DNA of 64,000 nucleotides from Trichoplusia ni (GCF_003590095.1 NC_039495.1:310001-374000); one strand, 5' to 3'. Counted from the first letter of the stretch, positions 25,872-38,939 are shown. Program-made: numbers and translations. The notes: a model not told the origin generated them from the letters alone.

Positions 25872-25960
25872 GGCCTGTTGTTCTAGTGGTGAGTAGCGCT
25901 GTCTGCTATACCGGACCATTATTCGTGCGATGAGCATTTATGTATACATTTAGAAATATG
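25872..25960 (+). mobile_element. tRNA-derived SINE head
   Basis: ggcctgttgttctagtggtg followed by agtagcgctgtctgctatac resembles the 5' half of a tRNA (box A) as in lepidopteran SINEs. Box B is not recognisable. A reverse box B fragment (cgcgggatcgatccc) lies separately at 26190-26205. Confidence 0.4.
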
Positions 25961-26407
25961 TAAGTAAGAATGTTTATCAGTTTAGGGCCTACTCATAGTA
26001 CAAGCTTTGCTCACTGTAAGCCTAAGTAGATTACTTTTTGTGAAAAATACTGAATGTTATATTGTTTTAGCTCTACTTTCACCATTTTGATTCGGTTTTT
26101 ACTCCAATATCATACAGTCGTAAGTCATACCTCTCTGAGAACCATATTATAAGTCCCTTTATGACGCATCGCAAGCACCATCTGTACTCAGGGTCGCGGG
26201 ATCGATCCCATGAAAGGTATCGTGTAATTGACATGACAAACGGCCCATGTATTACAATTATGGCACACATGAAATAAAATTGTGTTTTTTTCCTTTGAAA
26301 TAAAAGTGAAATTAAATTATGGTATTATCGTTTCTCTTTGAAGTATTTTGTTTGACCTTGAGGTCAGGGGCCACGTCTTAAAGTGGTATTAGTACTGTAT
26401 TAGCAGC

Positions 26408-26456
26408 TGTGGGAAAGAGATGACGCTCTACAAACTGTATAGCGCTGTCACGCTTG
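26408..26456 (+). repeat. Interspersed repeat, 'gggagagagatgacgctctac' family, copy 1
   Basis: tgtgggaaagagatgacgct then ctacaaactgtatagcgctg. Related copies at 41413 and 48823 and, reversed, at 46911. Family name not known to me. Confidence 0.4.
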
Positions 26457-27104
26457 ACACCATAGTCATATTACTTTAAGACGTGATGGTAGACCCTTAG
26501 ATCCCGAGTCTTTAAATACGTGGCTTATGTATGAAACTCTGAGTTTGTATGATGGTAGTTGATACGAGAAATTAAACATTCAAATCCTGTATGGATTTGA
26601 AAACAGCCTCATAGTTTTAAAATTCAATCGTCATCTTATAAGAACGCTTTCCTTTTTATATATTCTCTCATTCTCTGGTTTAATTACCCTGTATGCGTAT
26701 TGGTAAAAGAACAAAATAAAATGAAACGTAGATCTCGTTGGTTGACATAGTTTATAAACCATATTTTGCTCCAAGGGGTTAAAAATAAAACCACAACAAA
26801 CTATATGAATAAAATTTGTATTTCACGTCATCCATACACAAATAGTGACAGGTTCAATACATTAATAGTGTTTTGTTTAATAAAATAGAAACTATTCGCT
26901 ATATTATTGCAATAACGCACAAAAATACATTGGCTTAACATCGCGTAAACTATTTAATTCATACATCTCGATAACATTCGATATTAGCCGATTAGAATGT
27001 TCTAAATCTATTTTCATATAACTATTTATTTATAATATTATATACTATGTGTAACGCGATTTCTTACAGCAAACTCCCCGATCTCCTGAAACATAGGTAA
27101 AAGG

Positions 27105-27592
27105 TTTATTATAAATACATTTAAATATAGCAAAATATCGTCCTCACTGCCTTATATTTGGAAGTGACTAGGCAAAGTCCTGGGTCATATCAAAATGCAG
27201 TGTTATTTTCAAGTAAGTACATGATTTGACATTTAACAAGCAGGTAGTTTGTAGTTTGTATAAGCTCCGTTACAAACCTTAGCTGCCAGGCTGGTAGCAA
27301 TTACACGTATTAGACTTGCTCTAGCTCAGAAAAATACGTTTAAGTCAAGGCCTTTTGTAAAATACTCTTTCCATTAAAAACTCATATTACGGTGGTTTGG
27401 TATAACTCAAATTAATATTTTAAAGTAAAAACATAAAACACAGATTTGTTATCTAGTTCTTGTTCTTAGTAGGTAAATTCTTCTAGTAGAGCTATATTGA
27501 TTGCTGTATAATCAAGATAAACATACAAAGGTTATCTTGAGGTTAACATATAATTAAATAAGAATATTTAGTACCTTGTACCTAGCACCATA
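27105..27592 (-). other. Probable 3' UTR and poly(A) signals of CRACD-like gene
   Basis: AT-rich sequence downstream of the TAA at 27593. Reading the minus strand, AATAAA hexamers occur at 27105-27110 and again at 27025-27030, which would give a 3' UTR of roughly 0.5-0.6 kb. No other coding potential is seen here. Which signal is used cannot be decided from sequence. Confidence 0.35.
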
Positions 27593-30500
27593 TTATTTGG
27601 TCATGCCCTGTTTCGCTCGCCTCTCCCACTCTGCCCGCATCTGCAGAATCCCTTTGAATTGTGGCGAAGCATCAGCTTCCCCTGATGGCTCTTTCTCTCT
27701 CCCTCCCTCTTCCTTTTCCATATCCCCATCCTTGTCTATCACAGCACTTTCTTTCTTGTCCTTTTCGACCGACAATCTTAGTTTATCGTCAGTCTTCTGC
27801 CACGGCCTCTTTGTAAGTGTATCAGCTTTGTAAGCCATTGCTTCGCTTTTAGCTATGTTTTTAATGTCCTCTCTGTCGTTCGAAGGGTCAGGGAAGGTCC
27901 TGTTTCGGAGTCTCTTCTCAGGAGTGGAGTCTGAGACCTCTTTCTTGTATTTGTTGACTTCGCTCCTGTAGACCGGAGCGCTGTCTCTCTTGGGGTTGGA
28001 GACACTGTTGATGCTGACACTTCTCTGATAGTGCGGGGCTCCAAACTGACTGACACGAGCGGCGATATCTACCAATCTCTTTTCCTCCTCTTTAATTACG
28101 TCTTCGTTTTCTTTATCACTGTCCCTAGATTTAATAGAAGCGTTGAATTCATTTTTGAGTACTTTGCTCCTTGTTGGTGGAACGTCACCGTCTTCTTGTT
28201 TTACGTTAGCGGCTATTTCCTGCGCAATGCTGTCAGCCTCTGAGTCTTTAAGCTTCAGAGACCTGCGCGCGAACACTTTCATCAACTCTGGTTCATCATC
28301 ATTCCGTCTCTCGCCGCGGAGTTCTTTGGACAGTATTCCTGGTTTCTTACGATACACGACAGCTTCTTCTTGCCTGTCAGGGGTTTTGATGTCATTGCTG
28401 TCCGTACTCTGAATAGAACTCTTGCTTCCAAAACTAGAATGTGATTTCTGATCAATGGAGATGTTATCGTAGATTCTCTCCGTGCTACCGTCAGTGCTCA
28501 TAGAGTTAGTTCTTGGTTTCTCTGGCCTGTCCTGCAGTTCAACGCTTGCTGCTTTTCTTTTGAAGAATGCTTTAGGTGTAGAAGGGCTCTGTGGTGTAAC
28601 AACGGGTATGGTTGATTTCCTCCCACTAAGTGGAGAGTGGTCATCCAAAAAGGTATTTTCAATTACATTTTCAACGTATTTGTTGCTCTTGATAGATTCT
28701 CGCCTCACATGGATACTTTGCGTCTTAGTCTCCGTAGCCTGAAAACTCTCCACGTCTTGTTCTTTCTCTATTTGCGGACTATCAAGTTTCTTTGGCGTTA
28801 CGTTGGCTGTCAGAACGATGTTTGTACTCGGCTTAACATCAACTTTGTTCAATTGAATGTTGAGAAATTCCGGAACTCCTGGCTTTGAGCTTGACTTCTG
28901 CAATTTCTCATCACTTTTATTTTTTGTTTCCACCGTTTTAACTGGACTTTGTTCCTTGTTAATATGCGTCACTGATATGAAACTTTCCGTTTCAGGTTTC
29001 AATTCTCTTTTGCCGCTTAAAGCGCTTTCTACAGAAATGGTCTTTCGTCTGTCATCCATGGGCTTCTCTGGGCTACTCTTAATGCTATCTAAAGAACTAG
29101 ACTTGAGTATTGGGGCAATAATAGGCTTAGGTGAGCTAATAATATCATCAATCTTAGCCTCTATTTGTGAGATATCGCTGTCACGTTTATTTTCCATTGT
29201 GATTTGAATGCTATTGGTGAAGAGTTTCCTGTCTTCGTTAGCATCTGTTTTGAGGCTATCCAAATAGCTACTATCAGTGCTTGGCAAACTATCATAGTTG
29301 GCTTCAGCACTGCCGTGCATAATATTGTAGTTTCTGGCTGAAATCCTCTTGGAGAAGTCGTTTCGTTCGCTCAGGTTCCTCCTGTAGTTGACTTCCCAAC
29401 TTTCTAACAATGGTTCAGAGATACCGACAATAGCGGGGAGACTGGGCATCTGGTTCTCTTGAGAACTAATGGATGTTGACTCTGATGCGTAGCGGAAGCT
29501 GTGGGACTTTCCAATACTGCTGCGAGTCTCAACATATTCGTCTCCCAATGACCTCATCGCTGAGGTGACGAACGCCTCCTCAGTTTTAGAGACATGGCGT
29601 ACTGATTCACGTTTGCATTCGATCAATTTCTCACTAAAATCGGAAACGTGCTCAGACGACCTGTGTTTTATATTGTCGGAACTCTGATGCCTGTACCCTT
29701 TGGGAGGGGAGGTTGAAGCCAGCATGCTTGGGTTGAAGTAGGGTATATTTTTGGGCATACTGCCACTGTTGAATATATTGAAATCATTGTGAACGTTTTT
29801 GATGCGCATCGCCCTTATCGGAGGCTCGTCATCTGAGATCGCCGGTGACTCTTCCTGAGCTCTGTTCAACAGCTCGTTACTAATAAATGCTTTTGAGGAA
29901 AACGGGTCAACTATTCGTTGGACTGAGGTAGGTCTTTTGCTTTTGTCAAGTTGCAGGTTAAATGACTCCCTCTTATCGTCAATAATCTCTTTTGAAGAGG
30001 TCCGTTTACTCCTCTCTATTTTCTCGCAGTACTCCTCGCGTCTACTGAAACGATTTTTCATTTCTTGGTTCAACATTTTGTCGGTTTCTTCGGCGATTTT
30101 GAGATCAGTAATATTATATTCGACGCCGGGAACCTTGACAGCGCTGTACACATCTTTGTAGGCGCTGTCTTGTACGTAAGCACCTTTGTTGTCAATACGC
30201 TTATGCATTTGGTTCGCGAATGCCTTCTGTCCAGCAGACTTGTGGGTTCTCTCAGCAGGTACGGGCTTGTACCCTTGTCCGTCATGAAAACTTCTTTCAG
30301 TATCAACAGGTTTATACTGTGCGGTTGACTTTTCAGTTTTAGATTTTTTCGTTTCTTGCTGACCATCTCCGTCTGTCTGGTCTTTCTTTGATTTCTTCCC
30401 GCTCTTTCTTAGTAACAGTCGACTAAAGAAGGATTCTTCTTTCTTCGAAGATTTGATCGCTTCGTTCTCTGTCTTCTTATCTGACTTAGATTTCTTCTCG

Positions 30501-30855
30501 AGGCAAGATTCTTCGGCTTTTTTCTCAGAGCGATACTTTGTCATTCTCTCTTCGGAATGATATGTTTGTATTGTCTCTTCGTGTGTTCTTGAGGAGCTCT
30601 CTCGAAGGGCCTGCCCTTGGGAGCTGGACTGGCTCCTCTTGATTGATGAACGAGGAGTGTTAGACTCTGCTATGCTGAGTTTAGCGGGAGATTGACCGAC
30701 GAGATGGCTGAGAGCCAGGCCTGGCGGCAAGGAGGAAGATTTGAGTTTAGTATCACTCGGAGTCTCCAGAACTCTCTGCAGTTCTCTGTTCACATGATGT
30801 TGCTGTTCCTTCACGATCATATGATGCTTCGTAGTGGTCGATGAAGAGAATGATT
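27593..30855 (-). CDS. CRACD-like actin regulator, terminal exon 7
   Basis: Last coding exon of the minus-strand gene. It begins after the acceptor ttccag (phase 1 from exon 6 gives Glu245) and runs 1086 codons to a TAA at 27593-27595. Codon use stays open for 3.26 kb with no break. The product is rich in Lys, Ser, Glu, Arg and Thr, has many SP/TP and RxxS sites, no signal peptide, no membrane segment and no recognisable folded domain, so it is probably disordered. Visible landmarks (residues counted from the Met at 58132): basic stretch FFSRLLLRKSGKK about 387-399, PELMKVFARRSLKLKD about 1100-1115, and C-terminal PQFKGILQMRAEWERR about 1309-1324, 7 residues before the stop. Length and style fit the CRACD/CRACDL family, whose vertebrate members are also long, disordered and Lys/Glu-rich. 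The exon being real is nearly certain; the family call rests mostly on exon 5. Confidence 0.93.
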
Positions 30856-30940
30856 CTGGAACGAAACAAATTGATTAATAAATGATAAACTTGTTTCAAA
30901 CTTTATGTAGTTCAAATAGAGTGCATTTTTGTATGCTTAC

Positions 30941-31040
30941 CAGTAACCACTTCTGTGCTCTTGTGTCTGACTTCAGGAGTAGTGCTTCGTATCATTTCTT
31001 CGTTCAATTCGGGCGTTATGGGCAAGGCAGATGCGGCAAT
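30941..31040 (-). CDS. CRACD-like gene, exon 6
   Basis: 100-nt exon between acceptor acattccag and donor G|GTAAGC. Read in phase 0 it gives 33 codons beginning IAASALPITPELNEE and ending STEVVT, with one base left over that pairs with AA of exon 7 to make Glu245. The other two frames either contain a stop (TGA within the exon) or do not join. The intron to exon 7 is only 85 nt. The segment is acidic/threonine-rich with TP sites and no domain I recognise. Confidence 0.88.
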
Positions 31041-31386
31041 CTGGAATGTTTCAGAAGAACATTTAATGTGATATCAATTGTGAGTCTGAACATAGACGTA
31101 GTGAGTAACTTGATGACTTCGTCGTTGAAAACCAAAGAACCCACAGCTAAAGCGGAATAAAAGACCTTTTGTTTTCTATCACGTAGCGGAAAACTGTTCA
31201 GAAGCTGCTATAGACCAAAATACCACGTCATAGTGTACATGTTGCAGTAGCATTTTTTATAGATTTGTATTTTTAAGCTTAAAGCGAAGTACCTTCGTGT
31301 GTTTAAGATACCAGCAGACAAGTGAGCGAAGTGAGCCAAGCGAGATTGTGAGAAGATGTGTACCTACTTCAATGGTCAATACTAAC

Positions 31387-31502
31387 TGGGTTGGTTTTCT
31401 TTCTCCGCGGCGCGCCATGTGTGCGTCGCGGCCGCACCGCCATCTTGTGTTTGGCGGCCGAGTGCGACAGTGGCGCCACGCCTGTTGGCGGCTCAGACGA
31501 GT
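31387..31502 (-). CDS. CRACD-like gene, exon 5 (conserved family block)
   Basis: 116-nt GC-rich exon between acceptor cgtttccag and donor CCA|GTTAGT. It takes one base from exon 4 (A+AC = Asn173) and ends on a codon boundary, exactly what exon 6 requires. Residues 184-208 contain LSHSAAKHKMAVRPRR followed by THGAPRRKK. The vertebrate CRACD N-terminal region, as I remember it, has SAAKHKLAVKPK followed by a basic run, so this is the best evidence for family membership. CRACD is reported to bind and inhibit actin capping protein. The H-x4-R-P-basic spacing also resembles the capping-protein-interacting motif, in degenerate form. The plus strand of the same DNA shows a spurious 83-codon frame. 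Confidence 0.87.
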
Positions 31503-31890
31503 CTGGAAACGACGGAGTCCAAAATTAGTATTCAGAAGTCCTAAATAAAGCTTGTTTTTTTGTTTAGATACGCAATCATGCAAACAATTCTTTGTAGGAC
31601 TAAGAACTTATAAGCAAAAAAGTCTTAGAATTTGCAAGGAAAGATTTTTACGAAGATCATTTTGTAATATTATTTACTGGCCACAATTGTTTGTTACTTT
31701 TCAAATTAAAAACTACTTCTTTCTCTTCATCTTTTAATTTCTTTGACAACACTTTTTATAACACTCGCAGTTCTGTATGATAGGCACCGTGTATAGTGCC
31801 ATCTCCATTTCTTTACAACAGCCTTATATTATGAGATAGTCGAAAGCTCTTGAAGATCTAGTAACTTTTATTAAGTTTCAATTAACTTAC

Positions 31891-32032
31891 TGTAGAAGTC
31901 AAACTGGTCGCTTCTGGAGTGTTCGTGGGAGTGGTGGTGGCCGCTGCTGCTGTCCTCGTCCATCTCCGAGGAGCCGACGCTGAGCAGGGACCCGTCGCTG
32001 CAAGACGACTGCGATATGCCTGCATGGTGCCG
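31891..32032 (-). CDS. CRACD-like gene, exon 4
   Basis: 142-nt exon from acceptor gttcacag to donor A|GTAAGT. It starts in phase 0 and leaves one base. It encodes residues 126-172: RHHAGISQSSCSDGSLLS, then an acidic GSSEMDEDSSS stretch, then the His-rich GHHHSHEHS, then DQFDFY. The serine/acidic cluster looks like a casein-kinase-type phosphorylation region. It follows a 23.5-kb intron and precedes exon 5 by 388 nt. An alternative transcript starting in the upstream intron (see 51573-51790) could also splice here because the acceptor is phase 0. Confidence 0.88.
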
Positions 32033-32223
32033 CTGTGAACGAAGACAGTAGAGATCATGAGTATGCAAATGGATTATGATTATAATCGTTTGAGTAGATT
32101 ATGAGTATGCAAATAACCGATTGAGTTAAAAATATTGATACACTTTGAGGACTGGTGTCTTTGAGAAGTGCTTAAACGATTTGATTTCAGAATCTTCTCA
32201 TATTTACCGATACCCCCTTATAG

Positions 32224-32300
32224 AGTCATCATCAGCCTCTAGTAGTCCACTGCTGGACATAGGCCTCCCCCAATGTGCGCCATAGGGCCCTATCTTCGTG
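32224..32300 (+). mobile_element. Tail of a lepidopteran interspersed repeat
   Basis: agtccactgctggacatagg then cctcccccaatgtgcgccat, a very common lepidopteran repeat tail. It lies in the large intron 190 bp upstream of exon 4. Confidence 0.55.
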
Positions 32301-35300
32301 GAGAGTGAACCCTTATAGAGAGTGAGTATAGTTTTTCCTATAAGATACTATAGTTCTTTGTTTTAAATACTTATAGAATGACATCTTCTATTTCAATGTT
32401 TATTCTTCTTAATAAGTAACTTTATAAGGAATGTTCTAGTAAAATCTTGTGAGACAATGTCATAACGATAAAATGACAAAATATGCATAACATAACATGC
32501 TGATAATATCTATATAACATCTGTTGAAAAGCTGTCGTTTTCACAAATATCCGTGATTATATCAAAACAGCAATATTAGATATTCAAATCTCCTATCTAA
32601 TCTAGACGTATATATTTATTTTATAATAAACATTAAAACTAAAAACCTAGATGGTGTTTTAGTACAAAGCTAATACTACTACACAGGTACCTTATATTTT
32701 TTAATCCGTACATAATTTGTTACTACAATTAAATTTATTAAAAAAAATAACACTTATTTTTTAATGGATATAATATGACAGTAGGAACAAAGGACCACCA
32801 TTTATAATTTGGTCCTTTTGTACGCGACAATATGTATGTTTATATACGTATATAGGTAACAGAGCTTTAAATAACGTGTATAATATTAACAGTTTTCCCA
32901 GCAGTGCCATTAGAAACCCTACTATCAGCACAGATAATCACATTTGAAATAAATCACACGCCGGATGTGCAGAACATTAGCATGTTACCATGCTAGTACC
33001 GGCAGGTCACGTAATTGCAGTATTTGAAAACATTAATTAGTTACACAATAAAACTTTGGTTTGTTCAAATTTTACATATTGAACGGAGAGAATAAATTAT
33101 AGTCAATGCTAAAATTTCAGGCAATACGCTACGCAACAGAGTATTTTTCGTATTTTTAGGAAGAAAATAAATTTATTTTGTTTATTTAAGAATATGATAA
33201 TGACTTAAAAAATCTCATTTGCCTTTTCTTCTTTTTTGTTTTAGAATCCTGTTTCTCTTTTTTTTCGGTAGATGGCAGTTGACTAATCAAAACTTAAGCG
33301 CTGAGTACTGTATACTATTAAGCAATAAAAAAAAACTTGGAAAAGGTCAATAGGATTTTGGAAATCATTTTGACAAAGAAAAATCTCCAAAATTCATTTC
33401 GTTTTTTCGTACAACATTTCGTAAATGAATATGTTAATGATTAGTCAATGGATTAAGTGGTACTTATAGTGCGTATTAACCTTAATGTTGGCACTAATAT
33501 GCCTCCTCCTCGGCGGCCGTTTGACGGGGACCTCCTCTGCCTTGGTGATATACAGCATCATCGTCAATCAAGTCTTATCGTCCGAATTTATCGACACATT
33601 CACATCACTACTCCATCACTATTGTTTATTGTTTGTACTTAACACATATTTTTGATTGTCTTTTTAAGATCTAAATTTACCTAAAATAACGATTTTATTA
33701 TTTTACTGTGAGATTGGGTTACTTAGGTGTATTATGTGTGGGTACGTTATTTATTGAAATTAAACTTCTTAAAAACACTTGTTCGGCTTATAACTTTAAA
33801 GCATCTTTTTTTTTATACCTTAACAAATTAAATTGAAAAATAACTTTTGTGACATCTATCACACTCATATTTATACTGGTTCTATTTTTTAAGGGAAATA
33901 AATTTTTAGTTTAGGCTTGCTATTAAGGCCTACGCAAAAAATTCAATTTTCATAACTTTACTCTTCTATGAGGGTTGGGTATTACCAAAAATATTCTTGA
34001 CCAAAACTTCCTATTCCTAATATCGTTGCACTGGATTCAAAGATGATGTCTACATGATAATCATGGTTATATCAGCTGCCTTATCACACAATCGACGTGT
34101 TATGAAAGTGATGACGAGTTTACTTCATTTTTATTTAACTGACACATCGAGATAACTTATTACATGACTGTGTATAGTGAACACTCGTAATATTTAACCA
34201 GTCATGTTAAAGAAAGTGGTTATTTTTTATAAAATTTTAGTTTAAGTTCAAAATAACTGATTTAGTAGTAGAAATATAGACTGCAATGACAAAAAAGGCA
34301 AAACAATTAAAATAATGATTCAGCGGAGTTTAACTTTCTTTAAGTTTCAGTCTTAATGATTAATAGCTCTTAGTTTATCGTTTAGCAATGGACGATAAAC
34401 CAACAATCCGAAAAGTTATTCTACGAGGAAGAAAGACGAGAATTGGTGACCAACTTCGAAGGCCTTCGATATAATGTACCTAAGTACGAACCAGCAAATG
34501 ACAGTTTTCATTGATTTATTAAAATAATGATGATACAATATGTAATAGCTCTATCTATTGTATAACATATAACCCTATTGCCCAATATTAATTTCTCTAT
34601 GAATGATACCCAGACTCAAAGGACCAATATAATATCGTTATTACAGATAAGGAATGTGAAGTGCATGAGCCGAAAGATAAAATATCGCGTGTAAGTTATC
34701 AATGTCAGTGCTATTGATAATGTGAAGTGATAAAAATATTATAATATTTAGAAAACGACATTTTATGACTTCCGTTCCGTAGCCTTGTAAGATAGCCGTG
34801 TTAACTTAAAAATTGAAATACCTATTAGTTTTAAATTTATATTATTATCTGTTCGATGGTCATATTCAATTTGTTTATATCTATCTAGTTTAAGTTATTT
34901 TATTAGCAGTTTTTGCTATAAGTAAGACTAAAATCAAACTTCAGGAAAACCACAAGGGTACGTGTCATGCTGTCCGTCATATGCCAGATAAAAAAGGCAG
35001 TAAAGTACCGTTTTCCTGTACTTTGTGCAATAGAATAATATAAATAACATTTTATTCACCCCCTATCTTAGACTATGCCACTGCATACAAAACCAATTCA
35101 TGTAGGCAATTTTGTCTTTCAAACGTGATTAAAATCAGGCAAGCAAAAATTTCACCTTTACAAAGTGATTGCGAATTAATTATCTAAAAACTTTAAAATT
35201 AAAACAATTTAGATTACACAAGCGTCGCGGCGTCTGCCAAAAATAGACGATAATTATAATGATTAAAGTATAACGGATTCGCTAATTAATGAGCAAATTT

Positions 35301-35774
35301 AATTGAACTAACCATAATGGAATTAGTTCTGTACATTTCATTTACGACTGCCATTGAAACCGTATTTTAAAGGTCAATATGTTTACACTTATGGCTAGGA
35401 AAATTGACACACATTTATAATATAATGCTTGAATGTTTAGTTCATTTTTCAGTCGCAACGGACACATTTTGGTTTAAGTTTGACGACTGCATAACAGATA
35501 TAAAATGAAGTAACAACGATGAATTTATACGTGAGATAAATCTTATTTATCCATTGTGTCTAGTCCACATTCCGGCCAAGCTATTTCTCACTGGTAACAA
35601 AGTAAGCACCTACTGAATTTTTTTACTGCGTTGAAAAAAATATTATTTTGCCAGCGTTCTTAAATAACTCAAACCCAACCAATAACCTCAGATCATGAAG
35701 AAAGATCTTCGTATTAAGGTTATATCAGTGAATGTTTTTCAGGCAAAAATAATACGGATAATTAATTTTGGCCA

Positions 35775-35860
35775 GCAGTGCAAGGCGCGGCGAAAGTCCC
35801 GCGTGGGGTTTCGTTCGGTTGCAAAATTACACGCGCGCTGACGCAACCGGCGCGCCTCTG
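35775..35860. promoter_or_regulatory. GC-rich element in the large intron
   Basis: CpG-dense stretch (aaggcgcggcgaaagtcccg, acgcgcgctgacgcaaccgg, ggcgcgcc) in the 23.5-kb intron about 3.7 kb upstream of exon 4. It includes TGACGCAAC, an ATF/CREB-class half site. An exon was considered but the available splice pairs give a length not divisible by three. Could be an enhancer or another internal promoter. Confidence 0.25.
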
Positions 35861-37540
35861 TTGTCTAAACTGCAAAATGTTACAGTTTCACTCATAAAAT
35901 AAGCTTAGATTTGGATTTGACAGCTGACTTTATGCTTAGATGTCGGTCGTTTGATATCAAGAGAAAGTGTTCTTTTATCTTGGTCTGTAGTGTTCGGTCT
36001 ACTGATAAAGGGTTGGAATGTTCGATTTTCACTAAAAAATATCTGATTTATCGTTAGGGTCGATAATAGTGCCTGATGCGTTTTCTCTCAGCTGTTACGT
36101 CAGAGCGAATGGAAAATACGCAAAAGACTTGAGTTTGAATGATTTTTATCGTTATTTTGCCCATTGTCGCCGGCAACTATATCTATCTCAGAACTCAAAG
36201 TTTTATTCAACATAATATACAATTTAACAGCTTATAAAGACTCTTGGAGTCAAAATTAAATCGTCCTTATCAGTATAAAAAACGCAGATTTATCAATGTT
36301 CTACTCAACGTTAGTTTGCTTTCATTACACGACATATAACTGTCAATTTCGTATTTCAAAACCACATGAAATTATTTCAACATCACCAGTACGCAGTTAC
36401 CTATATGTCCCATATGTCACAACAAATAATTATGCTCCGCTGGTCGCCAATGGGAAGCGGAAGAGGGGTGAGCTATCTACATCGAGCCGGATGTAATCTG
36501 TCTGTCGCTTTGTTAATGTTTGTCTGTATGAGATCGGCTGTTGCAATTTTGAATTAAAATTTAGTTCTTTTTTGTTTTTTTTTACCTACTTTGTGTCCTA
36601 AAGCTGGCAATTGGTTTCCCTTTTGACGCTATAATGCCATATTGCTTATTAGTATGTATAAATAAGTAATCTTATCTGTCTTATGGGCGTTACAGTAATA
36701 ATGGTCTGTAGGAGTTTCTCGCTGTTGAAAAATACTTCATTATGTTAAATGTCAAATTGCCCTCCGGGAGGAACAATTTTGACTCAACTCTCTTTTCTTA
36801 ACAGTTCCTTTACTCGATCATTTCTGATCGCTTTGGGAGCTTTAGAAATGTATAAAATAAGATTCAAATAATTATATAAGGTACAAGTATCAGTACCCAA
36901 ATGAATGAAAACAATTGCTTCACAAAATAGAATGAGTCTTCAAAAAGTAAACAATGAATTACCCAAATAAATCGATTGATAAATGTCATTAATGTTGACG
37001 TCACGATAATAATAAAACCGTTTATTTTATGAGCCATAGTACTGATAACATGCAAATATATTTATTTAAGTTAACGATAAGCCGGAAATAATTAGAAGTC
37101 GAGGATTGATTTGATAGCATATCTAGAACATAATCTGGATATGTATCTGCGCATTTGCATATGCATAGCTTAGATAAAACACCTAGGATTTTATTTATAT
37201 CTGTGTACATTTCATTTCTTTGTAAAACTCAACAAAACCTAGTCACATAAATCAAGCAATAATTAACGCAATCACAATATACGCAAATCGAAAACACGAT
37301 AGCTTTTTGACATTATGGCCATATTTTTTGTCTGTCATCATCATGACTTAAAAGTGGTCTGTTAACAAGTATTGCGTTATCGTTGGCTATAGGTATCCTG
37401 GTTCTACAAGGCAAGGGCAGCACCAATGACTTCTCTTGTGGTCGGTGCGTGATGAACTGTTAGGCACTGCCACGCACCGGGCAAAAGGAGAGAAGTTGCG
37501 CGGCAGTTCAGGTTTAGTTCAATAGATACTACACTACCCA

Positions 37541-37690
37541 CTTCCTCCCCCGAGGAGTTGGGTATCCATAAGGATTATCGCGCTGTACCAAAAACAGGAC
37601 TCACTCTATGAGGTGAGACTGAGTTGTCGTTATGGAAGCGAGTTGCCACTATTACCAACAAGCCCTGTCTCGCTCTCACGCTTCAAGTAA
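37541..37690 (+). repeat. Interspersed repeat block with 'cccgaggag' motif
   Basis: cttcctcccccgaggagttg followed by ggtatccataaggat recurs in altered form at 41569-41670 (ttcctcgcccaaggagg, gggttttcatagggat). Both blocks probably derive from one repeat. Confidence 0.35.
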
Positions 37691-38928
37691 ATCTTCATGT
37701 ATTTTCTATTCAATAGGGACCAAAGTCTCACAAGAATCATAGGTGACTAAAGCGATATATTTGACACGATGAAGGCATAAGTATTTATGTTAAGTGCTTA
37801 TATCCTTGAATTGGAGTATCACTTCCATTTGTAAGAACGAGGATTGCAAACTACTTTGATAATAGATATAATTTGCCATCAGATAATAACCAATATGTAA
37901 CACTTACTCAGCTGTAATGTCTGCTGTACATTTTATTTCATTCTAGCCGGAATTGTTATTTCCAGATATTTGACATAAAATGTAAAATTGGATACCAAAT
38001 AACAAAAAGACCTTCCTTTCTTTGACTTTCCTTTTACTGACAGCTATCTTTGGCAATATGGCTAGCAAAACAAATTATCGTTAAAGATACTACATAACTC
38101 AATCCACAAATAATGACTTAACAAATACTTATTAACTAAGACTCTACCATCAGTTATAGTATAACTGTGAAAACAATTGAACCGTGGAAAGCGTATAGAA
38201 AGCGTTCACAAGCTGCTCTTACAATATCCAATAAATAATGATACGACAACAGTAATAAAATGAACTGTTCTATAGGTCTACTTGAATTTGTGATTAGATT
38301 CCATTTTATATAGACCTCTAAGTAGAAATTACATTTATTAAAAGTAGAATCTGATTAACTGGCTTTGTCCAGCTACTCTGTAGATTTCGTAGCCTCTCTG
38401 TTTTTTTTTATATAAATATTAATAATTTTAACATTTTCCTCAAAAATAAAACCACATCCTCGATTTTTATTCGTCATTCAATATATCCCCCCATTTGATT
38501 AGATATTTAAAGAGGCAAATCATCTTAATACCTTTTTGCCTTATACTCTATTTAAAAATAAAACCCGATTAAAAACCAATGTGAAACAACAATAAAGATA
38601 ACCAACTCAAATATAACAATCGTAGTCTAAGATGTGTATTACATATAAAAAATTACATCAAGATTTTACCAATTTTAAGTAGGTAACTAAACGAAATATT
38701 GAGCTAGCATTAAAAAGAAGAGTCCTTTTACTTTTAGAGAAACGACCGTTCAAATCACCAAGGTTCAAATCACAAAGTTAATAGAATCGCTGATTCTGTA
38801 ATACCGTAAAAAGTAATTAAGCGACTTAATTGGTTAAGTTTAGACCAAAACCAATAAAATAACGAGAGCCAAGGTGTTAATGAATTGTTCACGGATTGAA
38901 CAAAAACTCTGACCGTTTCCCTTGTTAC

Positions 38929-38939
38929 AAAATGGCTGC
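38929..38939 (+). promoter_or_regulatory. PHO/YY1-type site
   Basis: AAAATGGCTGC fits the PHO/YY1 consensus AAnATGGCnGC exactly and continues as CATATTAG. Located in the large intron of the CRACD-like gene. A short motif, so chance occurrence is possible. Confidence 0.2.

Noticed and set aside
31257..31583. 108-codon minus and 83-codon plus frames over exon 5
   Set aside because: Wrong frames of the true exon; only the frame giving SAAKHKMAVRPRR joins both neighbours.
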